A DNA stretch of 64,000 nucleotides from Hankyongella sp964404985 (GTDB lineage: Bacteria; Pseudomonadota; Alphaproteobacteria; Sphingomonadales; Sphingomonadaceae), in contig CAYOMD010000010.1 of NCBI GenBank assembly GCA_964404985.1, positions 1 through 64,000 of the forward strand, read 5' to 3'. A program made the position numbers and the translations under genes. Every line of letters starts with the position of its first letter. The stretch's first letter is position 1. Below the pieces are notes generated by a model, which had not been told where the DNA came from, did no database searches, and was given only the letters and a program-made list of their open reading frames with translations. Positions 1 through 8,380 of the stretch are shown here, in pieces.

Positions 1-42
1 AGCCGAAACCGCCGAAAGAGGATCAAGATGATAGTAAGTCAT

Positions 43-1965
43 CTATATAATTCCCAAAAAGATCATCCCGGAGTCTCCGGCAGCCAGTGCAGCCTCCAGC
101 CTGGCAAGCGCATCATCCGGCTCGGCCAGCTGCGCCAGCACCTGCGCCTGCTGAAACAGGGCCGCATCGCCATAGGTCTGCGTGAGTGTCGCCAGGGCCT
201 CACGCGCGCCTGAGACATCGCCGGTGCGATAGGCAAAGATGGCGGCAACCGGCAGGCCAAAAAGGCTGTTCGGCTCTGATTTGAGTGTTTCTGCCACCCG
301 GTCCAGTTGCTTGAGATGCATTTGGCTTGCGGCCATCAGACTATAGGTCCCGCCCATTTTCGGGTTGAGCCGCAAGGCGGCCTGCATCGAGTCCTCCACG
401 AGAGCATAATCGCGCGCTGCATAGCGGATATAGCCTTGGCTGTGATGGATATTCGGGCCGAACGGGTCTAGTTCCACCGCCCTGTCGATTGCGGCTTTGG
501 CTTTCTGCGCCTGGCCGGTAACGGCGGCAAAGAGCGCATAGCGGGCCTGAACCGTTGCTTCCCCCGGACTGAGCGCGACGGACTTCTCCAGGGGCGACTT
601 CGCCGCGCGCATATCCAGCAGGGACTTGAACAGGGTGTAGCCCAAGGTCGAATGCGCCTCGGCATACGCCGGGGCCAGGGCCACGGCTTGACGCGCCGAG
701 GCCAGCGCTTGCTCATGCATCTGCTTGAGGCGGTGACTGCTCGCATAGCTTCCGGCGATGGCAATCAGCGTGCGCGAGCGGGCCGCATGGGGCGCAGCAT
801 AAGCGGGGTCGAGCGCGATGGCAGCATCAAACTGCGCCAGTGCCGCCCGGTCATCCTCTTCGCCGCTCGACGAATCATAGAGGGACCGCCCGCGCAAATA
901 GGCATCGAAGGCCTCGGTGTTGCGGGTGCCCCCGGACGCCTGATCCTCTTCATCGGACATCGCCATGCGGATTTGCAACACGCGCGAGACGGTGTTGGCG
1001 ATTTCCTCCTGAATGGCAAAGATATCGGCCGCAGTACGATCAAAGCTCTGCGACCATTTGCTGAAGCCGGTCTTGCCATCGATCAGTTCGGCGGTGATTC
1101 GGGTATTGTCGTTCGCGCGCCGAACACTGCCGTCCAGCAGATAGGCCACACCGATCTGGTCAGCCATAGCGGCGGCATCATCCTCGCTGTCGCGGATCTT
1201 CCGGGACGATGTTTGCGCCAGGACTCGCAGCTGCGCATTGCGCGCGAGTGCGGACCGCAACTCTTCGGATAGACCATCCGAGAAATACTCCTGCGCCGGA
1301 TCGCCACTCAGATTCTTGAAGGGCAGGACCGCAATGCTGTTCTGCATCACTGTGCCGGACAGACGCGGCCTGACGAGCGGCCAAACGAAGGCTGCAGCGG
1401 CTGTCAGGCCCGCACCGGCTGCCGCCCCGACAAGCAAGCGACGGCGCGTCGGGTTCACTGCGGGCTTGGGTGACGCAACCGGGGTTGCCGCAGCAATATG
1501 GGCAATCGCACTGATGAGTCTGGTTGCCTCCGGTGCTTGCGCCGCGCCTTTCCATTTCGAGAAGTCGATCACCTGAAACTGGCGAAACCCTAAGGGTGGC
1601 TCGCTGCCGTCGATCGATAGTGGTACCAGGCATCGCCTGTCCCGGGCCCGCGCGGCCTCATCCCGCACCCAGTGCGATGCCACAGAGGTCTTCGACCAGA
1701 GCACCACAATCGCGTGGGCAGATTCCAGGGCGGCCTCCGTCTCCGGGAGGTAGTTCACGCCCCCTTCAAGCAAGCCATCCCACCAGACTTGAAAGCCTGC
1801 CTGCTCGAGCAGCGTGATGACCGGGTGCGCCTTCTTCTGGTCGGCCCGCGAATAGCTGATGAAAAGACGTATGGCTCCGCGCTCAGCCACCCCTCCGGCA
1901 GCCTGCTTCACGATGTTCCTGTCGTCCAAGTGTCCACCCTCACTCAACGACGGACCCACTTTCAA
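43..1965 (-). CDS. TIR domain - TM - TolB-like - TPR protein
   Basis: A 640-residue protein with four parts in order. Residues about 32-135 are a TIR domain (LFISYSRAD start, VWWD strand, and SHWVRDEA, whose Glu103 sits where NAD-cleaving TIRs have their catalytic glutamate). Residues about 177-199 form one hydrophobic segment after an RRR stretch. Residues about 209-330 are a TolB/FlgO-like domain (SIAVLPFKNLSGD...FSDGLSEEL). The C-terminal half is TPR-like helical repeats ending at a TAG. The chosen start is a TTG; no good ATG precedes the TIR domain, so the N-terminus is uncertain. TIR-TolB-TPR proteins are seen in alphaproteobacteria as putative signalling proteins; NADase activity is inferred only from the conserved Glu. 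It is divergent, 134 bp away, from a SLOG/SLATT-type gene, which suggests a functional pair. Confidence 0.85.
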   Translation of the reverse strand: MKVGPSLSEGGHLDDRNIVKQAAGGVAERGAIRLFISYSRADQKKAHPVITLLEQAGFQVWWDGLLEGGVNYLPETEAALESAHAIVVLWSKTSVASHWVRDEAARARDRRCLVPLSIDGSEPPLGFRQFQVIDFSKWKGAAQAPEATRLISAIAHIAAATPVASPKPAVNPTRRRLLVGAAAGAGLTAAAAFVWPLVRPRLSGTVMQNSIAVLPFKNLSGDPAQEYFSDGLSEELRSALARNAQLRVLAQTSSRKIRDSEDDAAAMADQIGVAYLLDGSVRRANDNTRITAELIDGKTGFSKWSQSFDRTAADIFAIQEEIANTVSRVLQIRMAMSDEEDQASGGTRNTEAFDAYLRGRSLYDSSSGEEDDRAALAQFDAAIALDPAYAAPHAARSRTLIAIAGSYASSHRLKQMHEQALASARQAVALAPAYAEAHSTLGYTLFKSLLDMRAAKSPLEKSVALSPGEATVQARYALFAAVTGQAQKAKAAIDRAVELDPFGPNIHHSQGYIRYAARDYALVEDSMQAALRLNPKMGGTYSLMAASQMHLKQLDRVAETLKSEPNSLFGLPVAAIFAYRTGDVSGAREALATLTQTYGDAALFQQAQVLAQLAEPDDALARLEAALAAGDSGMIFLGII

Positions 1966-2065
1966 TCAGATCAAACATCTGCACACCTTCATTTGATCCC
2001 TCAGCAGGTCCGGCCAAGCCCTGTCCGGCCATATCATGGTCCGGGCAAGGCCGGTAAAGAAAAGC

Positions 2066-2093
2066 TTGTCCCCGCTATTGCCACGGCTAGACT
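2066..2093 (+). promoter_or_regulatory. Possible promoter giving a leaderless SLOG-SLATT mRNA
   Basis: TTGTCC at 2066-2071 and TAGACT at 2088-2093 are 16 bp apart. GCTAGACT at 2086-2093 also resembles the GCTANAWC -10 box of Caulobacter housekeeping promoters. The ATG of the next gene begins at 2100, about seven bases after the -10 box and without a Shine-Dalgarno sequence, so transcription may start at or next to the start codon. Inference from motif match only. Confidence 0.3.
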
Positions 2094-2099
2094 GGCGGC

Positions 2100-4073
2100 A
2101 TGGCGGGCAAGACAGAATTTGAATGGAGCAGGCTTTCGCCGCCACAGACCTGTTGGTGCCTCGGCATCACCGGGCATCGCGACAGTAACGCGGCATTTGC
2201 AGCGAACAGGGCCGGTATTGCCGCTGCGCTGGACCACCTGTTTTCCGCTTTAGTGCTGCATCATCAGCCTGCACCCCTCAGGTTGCACAGCCTGCTTGCC
2301 CAGGGCGTGGACCTGCTCGCCGTCGAACTAGCCATCAAGCACCAGATGCAGGTGACGGCACCCCTGCCCTTCGGCGCGACCCTGAACGCGGTCATCAATG
2401 CCCACCCGGAAACCCTGGCGGATGCGCAGGCTCTCCTCACCGGGACAGGGGATTGCAATGCCGGGGTCCGCGCCCAGGCGGAGCATATCCTGTCGATGGC
2501 GCGCAAGGTGCGCCTTTTTGAACTGGCGGAGCAGGATGACGCGTTGACCGCGCTGTTCCTGCGATCACTGGAGGCCCCGGACGATGTGTCCGCCCTTCAA
2601 GCCTATACTGTGGCAGGCTCGCAACGCGCCCAGATGGCGGGACAGGTGATGATCGAGCAGTCAGACCTGCTGATCGCCGTGTGGGATGGCGAGACTCTGG
2701 GGTCAGTCGGCGGTACGCGCCAAACCATGTTGGCGTCGCTGTCTGTTGCTACGCCGGTCCTGTGGATTGATGCCCGCAATCCGGACCAATGCCGGTGGCT
2801 GATGAGCGTTGAGTCACTGCTGGCACCGCCCGATGCCTTCTCGCTCTACGATCCGGCTGCGCTGGCACGCCTTGTAGACGCCATCTTGCCGGCGCGCCGC
2901 CCCGACTCTTCGGGCATGGGGCCAGAGACGTTCCATGCGGAGAACTGGCGGCGGCAGAGCAACCCGCTGTTTCATGCCTACCGCCGGGTTGAGGCCCTGT
3001 TTGGTGGTCGCGCCTCGGGTTCACGCCTGGGCAGTCTGCGCCAGTGCTATGAATTGCCCAGCGACATTGCCGCCGGGTCAGGGGCCGCACTGCTCGCGCA
3101 GGCCGCGCAGCTTCCCGGCAGCGACCCTACCTTCACGCGGTCTATCGCCAGCTCGCTCTTCCCGCGTTTTGCCTGGGCGGACGGACTCTCGACCTTTCTC
3201 TCAGACGCCTACCGTGGCGGGATGGTGGCCAACTTCATTCTCTCGGCGTTGGCGGTCATCGGCGGTATCGCCTATCTGCCCTTTGTCTCGTCAGGCGGGA
3301 AATGGGCATTTGCGCTGTTTGAGTTCGTGTTGCTGCTGGGCATCGTGGTCATCACGGTGCGTGGTCGCCGCGGGCGCTGGCACAGCCGCTGGTTCGAGAC
3401 CCGGCGGGTAGCAGAGTATCTGCGCCATGCACCGGCCCTGATGCTGCTCGGGGTGGCGCGTCCGGTCGGGCGCTGGTCGCATAGCGCCACCAGCAACTGG
3501 CCGGAGACCTATGCGCGAGACAGCCTGCGCGAACTGGGCTTGCCGCAAATCCGGGTTACCCAGGCCTATTTGCGCGCCGGCTTGCAACTGCTGCTGGACA
3601 GGCATGTGGTCGGCCAACGCCATTATCATCACCAGAAGGCCAAACGGCTGACCGCCACACACCATAATCTGGACCGGCTGTCCGAGTTGATGTTCTTGAG
3701 TGCGATCATCGCCGTTGCGGGATATCTCGGCGTGACCCTTTCCAGCCACCTGCACATGCTGCGCCCGGGGCTGGGCTATGACCTCTCCAAGAGCTTCACG
3801 TTCCTTGGCGTATTGCTGCCCACTTTGGGGGGAGCCTCTGCCAGCATACGCTTCTTCGGGGACTTTGAGCGCTTTGCCGCCATATCGGAGATCACGGCGA
3901 CCAAGCTCGCCTCTGTCGAGGTGCGCATCTCCACCCTGTTGGATGCAACAGACGCCGCGCTTGATTATGCAACTGTCGCCGACATCGCCCACGAGGTGGA
4001 TGCCATTGTCATGGCGGAGATCGAGAGCTGGCAGGCAGTATTCGGCAGCAAGGTCATGACCGTGCCGGTCTGA
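2100..4073 (+). CDS. SLOG-like sensor fused to SLATT-like membrane domain
   Basis: A 657-residue protein. The N-terminal 260 residues look like a SLOG/LOG-type Rossmann domain: GITGHRD at 22-28, AQGVDLLAVELA near 67-78, then VAGSQRAQMAGQ and an SDLLIAVWDGE...GGTRQTM segment near 188-210, as in nucleotide-binding SLOG folds. The second half has two hydrophobic pairs (about 376-396 with 402-421, and 530-548 with 563-583). These are separated by WHSRWFETRRVAEYLR and followed by GGASASIRFFGDFERFAAISE, the pattern of SLATT/DUF4231 membrane domains. In published comparative genomics, SLOG domains are predicted ligand sensors and SLATT domains predicted pore-forming effectors in nucleotide-signal conflict systems. 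Here both lie in one chain, divergent from a TIR protein. The function is inferred. Confidence 0.75.
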   Translation: MAGKTEFEWSRLSPPQTCWCLGITGHRDSNAAFAANRAGIAAALDHLFSALVLHHQPAPLRLHSLLAQGVDLLAVELAIKHQMQVTAPLPFGATLNAVINAHPETLADAQALLTGTGDCNAGVRAQAEHILSMARKVRLFELAEQDDALTALFLRSLEAPDDVSALQAYTVAGSQRAQMAGQVMIEQSDLLIAVWDGETLGSVGGTRQTMLASLSVATPVLWIDARNPDQCRWLMSVESLLAPPDAFSLYDPAALARLVDAILPARRPDSSGMGPETFHAENWRRQSNPLFHAYRRVEALFGGRASGSRLGSLRQCYELPSDIAAGSGAALLAQAAQLPGSDPTFTRSIASSLFPRFAWADGLSTFLSDAYRGGMVANFILSALAVIGGIAYLPFVSSGGKWAFALFEFVLLLGIVVITVRGRRGRWHSRWFETRRVAEYLRHAPALMLLGVARPVGRWSHSATSNWPETYARDSLRELGLPQIRVTQAYLRAGLQLLLDRHVVGQRHYHHQKAKRLTATHHNLDRLSELMFLSAIIAVAGYLGVTLSSHLHMLRPGLGYDLSKSFTFLGVLLPTLGGASASIRFFGDFERFAAISEITATKLASVEVRISTLLDATDAALDYATVADIAHEVDAIVMAEIESWQAVFGSKVMTVPV

Positions 4074-4144
4074 CGCTCCCCGATACAGAGCAAGTTGCTA
4101 GGCGCACCTTCTCAAGCAGCAGGACCGTATGTATGCAGGGAGTC

Positions 4145-4220
4145 TGGTGGGCGGTGACGGGCTCGAACCGCCGACCCTCTCGGTGTAAACGAGATGCTCT
4201 ACCAACTGAGCTAACCGCCC
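4145..4220 (-). tRNA. tRNA-Val (anticodon TAC)
   Basis: On the minus strand a 76-nt cloverleaf starts GGGCGGTTAGCTCAG at 4220 and ends ACCGCCC-A-CCA at 4145. The 7-bp acceptor stem pairs fully. The D-arm (TAGCTCAGTTGGTAGAGCA) and T-arm (GGTTCGAGCC) are canonical. The anticodon stem TCTCG/CGAGA holds the loop TTTACAC, giving anticodon TAC and valine identity. CCA is encoded. Confidence 0.96.
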
Positions 4221-4304
4221 CGGGAGGAATGCGCATAATCCCGTTATTGCGGCGGTGCAAGCCTGTAGACAGCGGGCCGGTGTTGCGGCAAGCCCACCGC
4301 CACG

Positions 4305-5102
4305 ATGACTGCAGCACCCCCTGCCCCATGGTCCGCCCGCGTGCTGACGCTTTATCCGGACATGTTCCCCGGCCCCCTGGCGCATGCGCTGGCCGGTCAG
4401 GCACTAAAATCCGGCGTGTGGGCGCTAAAAACGCTGGACATTCGCGGATTCGCACAAGATAAGCACCGATCCGTCGACGATACCCCTGCGGGCGGCGGCC
4501 CGGGCATGGTCCTGCGGGCCGATGTGCTCGGGCGAGCAGTTGATGCGGCGCTGGCTCTGGAGCCTGCGGCCCCGCTCATTGCCTTGACCCCCAGGGGGCG
4601 TCCGATCACCCAGGCTCGGGTGCGCGAACTGGCGGCTGGACCGGGGGTAACCCTGCTGTGCGGCCGGTTCGAGGGATTTGACGAACGCGTGCTGGAGGCG
4701 CGCCCCGTCGAGCAGGTCTCGGTGGGGGACGTGGTGCTCTCCGGTGGTGAGCCGGCGGCGCTGCTGCTGCTGGACGCCTGCATCCGGCTCCTGGCCGGAG
4801 TGATGGGTGCCAGCGACAGCCACGCCGAGGAAAGTTTCGAGGGCTTCCTGCTGGAATACCCTCACTACACCCGCCCACGCACGTGGGAGGGGCGTGACAT
4901 CCCCGAGGTGCTGCTCTCGGGGAACCACGCGCGGATCGAGGCCTGGCGCAAGCATCAGGCGGAGACGCGAACCCGGCTATGGCGGCCGGATCTCTGGGCG
5001 ACATACCAGTCCGCTCAGGGTCAGTCGCCCTCTGGCGCGCAGCACCAACCGGCCCCCGGCGCCTGGACGGCGGGGGACCATGACAAGGAGCCAGGGACAT
5101 GA
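4305..5102 (+). CDS. trmD: tRNA (guanine-37-N1)-methyltransferase TrmD
   Basis: A 265-residue SPOUT methyltransferase that makes m1G37 in tRNAs with a G36-G37 anticodon context, which prevents +1 frameshifts. Visible motifs are DDTPAGGGPGMV (58-69), LCGRFEGFDERV (118-129), the knot segment VGDVVLSGGEPAALLLLD (140-157), Arg161, Asp171 in the DSHAEESF region (matching the catalytic Asp of the family), and YPHYTRP (185-191). It overlaps rplS by 4 bp (ATGA), the usual trmD-rplS coupling. rpsP and rimM, often upstream, are absent; a tRNA gene on the other strand lies there instead. Confidence 0.96.
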   Translation: MTAAPPAPWSARVLTLYPDMFPGPLAHALAGQALKSGVWALKTLDIRGFAQDKHRSVDDTPAGGGPGMVLRADVLGRAVDAALALEPAAPLIALTPRGRPITQARVRELAAGPGVTLLCGRFEGFDERVLEARPVEQVSVGDVVLSGGEPAALLLLDACIRLLAGVMGASDSHAEESFEGFLLEYPHYTRPRTWEGRDIPEVLLSGNHARIEAWRKHQAETRTRLWRPDLWATYQSAQGQSPSGAQHQPAPGAWTAGDHDKEPGT

Positions 5103-5479
5103 ATATCCTGCAACAGATTGAACAGGAAGAAATCGCCAAGCAGCTTGAAAAGCGCGCCATTCCGGACTTCCGTGCCGGTGACACCCTGCGTGTCGGCGTG
5201 AAGGTCAAGGAAGGCGAAAAGACCCGTACCCAGTTTTACGAAGGCGTGTGCATCGCCCGCTCGAACAAGGGCATCGGCTCGAACTTCACCGTGCGCAAGA
5301 TCTCGTTTGGCGAAGGCGTGGAGCGCGTGTTCCCGCTGTACAGCCCGGCGCTCGAGTCGATTGACGTTATCCGCCGCGGTGTCGTGCGCCGCGCCAAGCT
5401 CTACTATCTGCGCGATCGCCGCGGTAAGTCCGCCCGGATCGTCGAGCTGCGCACCAACCGCGACGACAAGAACGCGTAA
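5099..5479 (+). CDS. rplS: 50S ribosomal protein L19
   Basis: A 126-residue ribosomal protein at the 30S-50S interface. The family signature FxxGDTLRVGVKVKEGEKTR lies near residues 24-43, followed by RTQFYEGVCIARSNKGIGSNFTVRKIS split over two strands, then ERVFPLYSP and VRRAKLYYLRDRRGKSARI. Length is normal for alphaproteobacteria. Its ATG overlaps the trmD stop by 4 bp, implying translational coupling. A strong hairpin with a T-run follows 24 bp after the stop. Confidence 0.98.
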   Translation: MNILQQIEQEEIAKQLEKRAIPDFRAGDTLRVGVKVKEGEKTRTQFYEGVCIARSNKGIGSNFTVRKISFGEGVERVFPLYSPALESIDVIRRGVVRRAKLYYLRDRRGKSARIVELRTNRDDKNA

Positions 5480-5502
5480 CCACTCCAACGGTTACTACAA
5501 AG

Positions 5503-5533
5503 AGCGGCGGCTACCCCGGTGGCCGCCGTTTTC
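5503..5533 (+). terminator. Rho-independent terminator of trmD-rplS
   Basis: CGGCGGC (5505-5511) pairs with GCCGCCG (5522-5528), extended inside by a wobble and an A-T pair, and is followed at once by TTTTC. It lies 24 bp after the rplS stop and reads in the right direction. Confidence 0.85.
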
Positions 5534-5568
5534 GTGTGTTTTCATAATGTTGTCTGCACCCGGACTCT

Positions 5569-5955
5569 TTATCGGATCATCCGGACTTCTGCCTTGAGGT
5601 CTCGCACCGCAAGCCACTGGCGGTCGGCGGTGAAGGCGACGCCTTGGATATGCGCAGCCAATGCCAGGCAGGCGCGATCCCCCAACGAGAGGCCCACTGA
5701 GCGGGTTATGGCGCGAAGCAGCCCGGCGCAGACGGCCTGCGCTTCATCATGCGGCACGATCTCGATATCGAGGCCAAGGAGATCGCGCACAACTTCGTCC
5801 TGCGGCCAACCGATTTCCACCAACTTGGCAACCACCTCGCCAAAGTTGACCGCGCTCATGCAGGCACCCGGCAATGCCTGCGCCACCACATCAGCCCCTG
5901 TCTCGGCTTGCAGGAGGGCGAGCAGCGCGGACGCATCAAGAACGGCGCGCGTCAT
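5569..5955 (-). CDS. PIN-domain toxin-like ribonuclease (VapC family)
   Basis: A 128-residue PIN domain. The four acidic active-site positions are visible: Asp7 in VLDASALLALL, Glu40 in NFGEVV, Asp93 in LGDRACLALA and Asp111 in TADRQW. VapC-type PIN proteins are Mg-dependent RNases that cut tRNA or rRNA and are held inactive by a cognate antitoxin. Its start lies inside the 3' end of the AbrB-type gene (20-bp overlap), giving the usual antitoxin-first order. The specific RNA target cannot be seen. Confidence 0.9.
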   Translation of the reverse strand: MTRAVLDASALLALLQAETGADVVAQALPGACMSAVNFGEVVAKLVEIGWPQDEVVRDLLGLDIEIVPHDEAQAVCAGLLRAITRSVGLSLGDRACLALAAHIQGVAFTADRQWLAVRDLKAEVRMIR

Positions 5956-6190
5956 CGCGACGCTCCGCGATCAGATCGTCCGCCAAGGAGACGCCATCAG
6001 GCGCATAGCACCGCAGTTTCGCCTGCAACTGCGCGACCACCGCGTGTGCCGGGCGGACCCGCAGAGCATCCCCCTCAATATCGAGATAGACGGTATCGCC
6101 CTTGGCGAGACCCAGCGCCTGACGGAGTGCGGCGGGCACAATGATCCGGCCACCATCAAGAATTTTTGCTCTGTGTCCACTCATGTGCAT
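5936..6190 (-). CDS. AbrB/MazE-type antitoxin
   Basis: An 84-residue protein with an N-terminal SpoVT-AbrB swapped-hairpin domain (GGRIIVPAALRQALGL, then KGDTVYLDIEGDALRVRP, residues about 13-47) and a charged C-terminal tail expected to bind the toxin. AGGATAA precedes the ATG at 6190; a second ATG two codons later is also possible. It is coupled to the PIN gene by a 20-bp overlap. As in other such modules it probably represses its own promoter; three evenly spaced GTGCAT copies start at its first codon. Confidence 0.88.
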   Translation of the reverse strand: MHMSGHRAKILDGGRIIVPAALRQALGLAKGDTVYLDIEGDALRVRPAHAVVAQLQAKLRCYAPDGVSLADDLIAERRDDARRS

Positions 6191-6228
6191 TTATCCTGAT
6201 TAGGTGCATATAGCATATCATAGTGCAT
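6185..6228. promoter_or_regulatory. Three GTGCAT repeats at 19-bp steps, likely operator
   Basis: GTGCAT occurs at 6185-6190, 6204-6209 and 6223-6228, exactly 19 bp apart and so nearly on one face of the helix. The first copy contains the antitoxin start codon, and the region between the copies is AT-rich (TAGCATATCATAG). This is a plausible cooperative binding site for the AbrB-type antitoxin, between the divergent antitoxin and leuC genes. The role is inferred. Confidence 0.5.
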
Positions 6229-6303
6229 AGAATGCGTCACCTGCACTTTATTCGGCTCCCGGGCCTTATTGCTCCAGGCACAGGTTCGCGCCATAACAGC
6301 GGG

Positions 6304-7731
6304 ATGAGTATACAACGCACCCTGTACCAGAAAATCTGGGATGACCATGTGATCGCGCGCCGGCCGGACGGGACCTGCCTCGTCTGGATCGACCGCCACC
6401 TGATCCATGAGGTCACCACACCGCAGGCCTTCGAGGGGCTACGCCAGGCGAGCCGCCGGGTACGCCGCCCGGACCTGACACTGGCGGTGCCGGACCATAA
6501 TGTGCCGACCACGCCGCGGATGGCTGACAATCAGGTGCTGGCCATCGCAGACCCGGAGTCGGCGTTGCAGGTCGCAACGCTCAAGGCCAACTGCGCTGAG
6601 TTCGGCATCGAACATATCGAGATGACGGCAGCCGAGCAGGGCATCGTCCATGTGATCGGCCCGGAACAGGGCTTTACGCTGCCCGGCGTCACCATGGTCT
6701 GCGGCGACAGCCACACCGCGACCCACGGCGCATTCGGCGCGCTGGCGTTCGGCATCGGTACGTCCGAGATCGAGCATGTGTTCGCCACCCAGACTCTGCT
6801 GCTGACACCGTCAAAGACGCTGGAAATCCGGGTCGACGGCAGCCTTGGTTTCTCGGTCACGCCCAAGGATGTCGCACTGGCCATCATTGGGCGGATCGGC
6901 GCGGCCGGCGGCAGCGGCTTTGTCATCGAATATACCGGCGAGGTCTTCCGCGCGATGAGCATGGAAGGCCGGATGACCGTCTGCAACATGTCGATTGAGG
7001 CGGGTGCGCGTGCCGGGCTGGTTGCGCCCGACGACACCACCTTCGCCTATGTGAACGGCAGGCCACGCGCGCCCACGGGTGACCTGTGGGCTCAGGCGGT
7101 CGCGTATTGGCGCACCCTGCCGAGCGATCCTGGTGCGACCTACGACAGGACTGTCACCATTGATGCCGCCGACATCGCACCACTCGTTACCTGGGGGACG
7201 TCGCCGGATGATGTGGTGGCGATCACCGGCGCAGTCCCTGACCCGCAACACTTCGCAGACCCGGCCAAACGCTCAAGTGCCGAGAAAGCACTGGCCTACA
7301 TGGGGCTGGTGCCGGGCACGGCAATGGCCGATATTCCGGTGGAGCATGTGTTTATCGGCTCCTGCACCAACAGCCGCATCGAGGACTTGCGGGCGGCTGC
7401 CGCCGTCGTCAGAGGCCGCCAGGTCGCCGATACCATCAAACAGGCACTGGTCGTGCCGGGGTCCGGTCTGGTGCGTCGGCAGGCCGAGGCCGAGGGGCTT
7501 GACCGTATTTTCCTTGAGGCAGGCTTTGACTGGCGGGAGCCGGGTTGCTCCATGTGTCTGGGCATGAACCCGGACAAGGTGCCGCCGGGTGAGCGCTGCG
7601 CCTCCACCTCCAACCGCAATTTCGTCGGGCGCCAAGGCCCGGGTGCACGCACCCACCTGCTCTCGCCGGCCATGGCAGCAGCAGCAGCCGTGACTGGTCG
7701 GCTGACCGACGTGCGCCAGTTGATCGGCTGA
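6304..7731 (+). CDS. leuC: 3-isopropylmalate dehydratase large subunit
   Basis: A 475-residue aconitase-family enzyme that isomerises 2-isopropylmalate to 3-isopropylmalate in leucine synthesis, acting with LeuD. The 4Fe-4S ligands are visible: Cys in GSCTNSR near residue 355 and Cys415/Cys418 in CSMC. MVCGDSHTATHGAFG is the family active-site stretch. The start chosen is ATG at 6304 (MSIQRTLYQKIWDDHV), which matches the usual N-terminus. An upstream in-frame GTG at 6223 would add 27 residues unlike the family and would run through the operator repeats. leuD follows after 3 bp. Confidence 0.96.
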   Translation: MSIQRTLYQKIWDDHVIARRPDGTCLVWIDRHLIHEVTTPQAFEGLRQASRRVRRPDLTLAVPDHNVPTTPRMADNQVLAIADPESALQVATLKANCAEFGIEHIEMTAAEQGIVHVIGPEQGFTLPGVTMVCGDSHTATHGAFGALAFGIGTSEIEHVFATQTLLLTPSKTLEIRVDGSLGFSVTPKDVALAIIGRIGAAGGSGFVIEYTGEVFRAMSMEGRMTVCNMSIEAGARAGLVAPDDTTFAYVNGRPRAPTGDLWAQAVAYWRTLPSDPGATYDRTVTIDAADIAPLVTWGTSPDDVVAITGAVPDPQHFADPAKRSSAEKALAYMGLVPGTAMADIPVEHVFIGSCTNSRIEDLRAAAAVVRGRQVADTIKQALVVPGSGLVRRQAEAEGLDRIFLEAGFDWREPGCSMCLGMNPDKVPPGERCASTSNRNFVGRQGPGARTHLLSPAMAAAAAVTGRLTDVRQLIG

Positions 7732-7734
7732 ACC

Positions 7735-8334
7735 ATGACCCCGTTTACCACCCTGACCGCCACCGCCATTCCGTTCGGACAGATCAACGTCGATACCGAC
7801 GTGATCATCCCCGCGCGGTTCCTCAAAAGCATCAGCCGCGCCGGCATGGGCGCAGGCGCGTTCTACGTGCTGCGCTATCTGGCTGACGGCACCTTGAACC
7901 CGGATAGCGTGTTCAATCAGCCGCGCTACCAGGGGGCCGGGATCCTGATCGCCGGTGATAACTTCGGCTGCGGCTCCAGCCGCGAGCATGCGGCCTGGGC
8001 GCTCGGGGACCTGGGCATCCGCTGCGTCATTGCGCCGAGCTTCTCGGATATCTTCTCCGGCAATGCCTTCAAGAACGGCATCCTGACGGTCGTGCTGCCG
8101 CAGGACGCCATCGACCGGCTGATGGCGGTCGCGCCGGAGAGCGACATCACGGTGGACCTCGACACCCAGACGGTGACCACGCCATTCCAGGACCGCTTTG
8201 AATTCCCCATCGATGCGTTCCGCAAGCATTGCCTGCTGAGCGGTCTCGACGAGATCGGCCTGACTCTTCAGTCGGATGCAGCCATTACCGCCCATGAAGC
8301 CACTTTGGCCGAAACCCGGCCTTGGCTGACATGA
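7735..8334 (+). CDS. leuD: 3-isopropylmalate dehydratase small subunit
   Basis: A 199-residue swivel-domain subunit that completes the LeuCD active site. It shows DTDVIIPARFLK near the N-terminus, the FGCGSSREHAAWAL signature near residues 77-90, and IAPSFSDIFSGNAFKNGIL, all typical. The length is normal. It is 3 bp after leuC and certainly co-transcribed with it. Confidence 0.96.
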   Translation: MTPFTTLTATAIPFGQINVDTDVIIPARFLKSISRAGMGAGAFYVLRYLADGTLNPDSVFNQPRYQGAGILIAGDNFGCGSSREHAAWALGDLGIRCVIAPSFSDIFSGNAFKNGILTVVLPQDAIDRLMAVAPESDITVDLDTQTVTTPFQDRFEFPIDAFRKHCLLSGLDEIGLTLQSDAAITAHEATLAETRPWLT

Positions 8335-8380
8335 CCGCCGACGTGCGGAGTGCCAGACAATCCAGACAGGTCAATTCCTG

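Noticed and set aside
4098..4462. Open frames over the tRNA-Val gene on both strands
   Set aside because: The clear cloverleaf of the tRNA explains this sequence; the frames are by-products.
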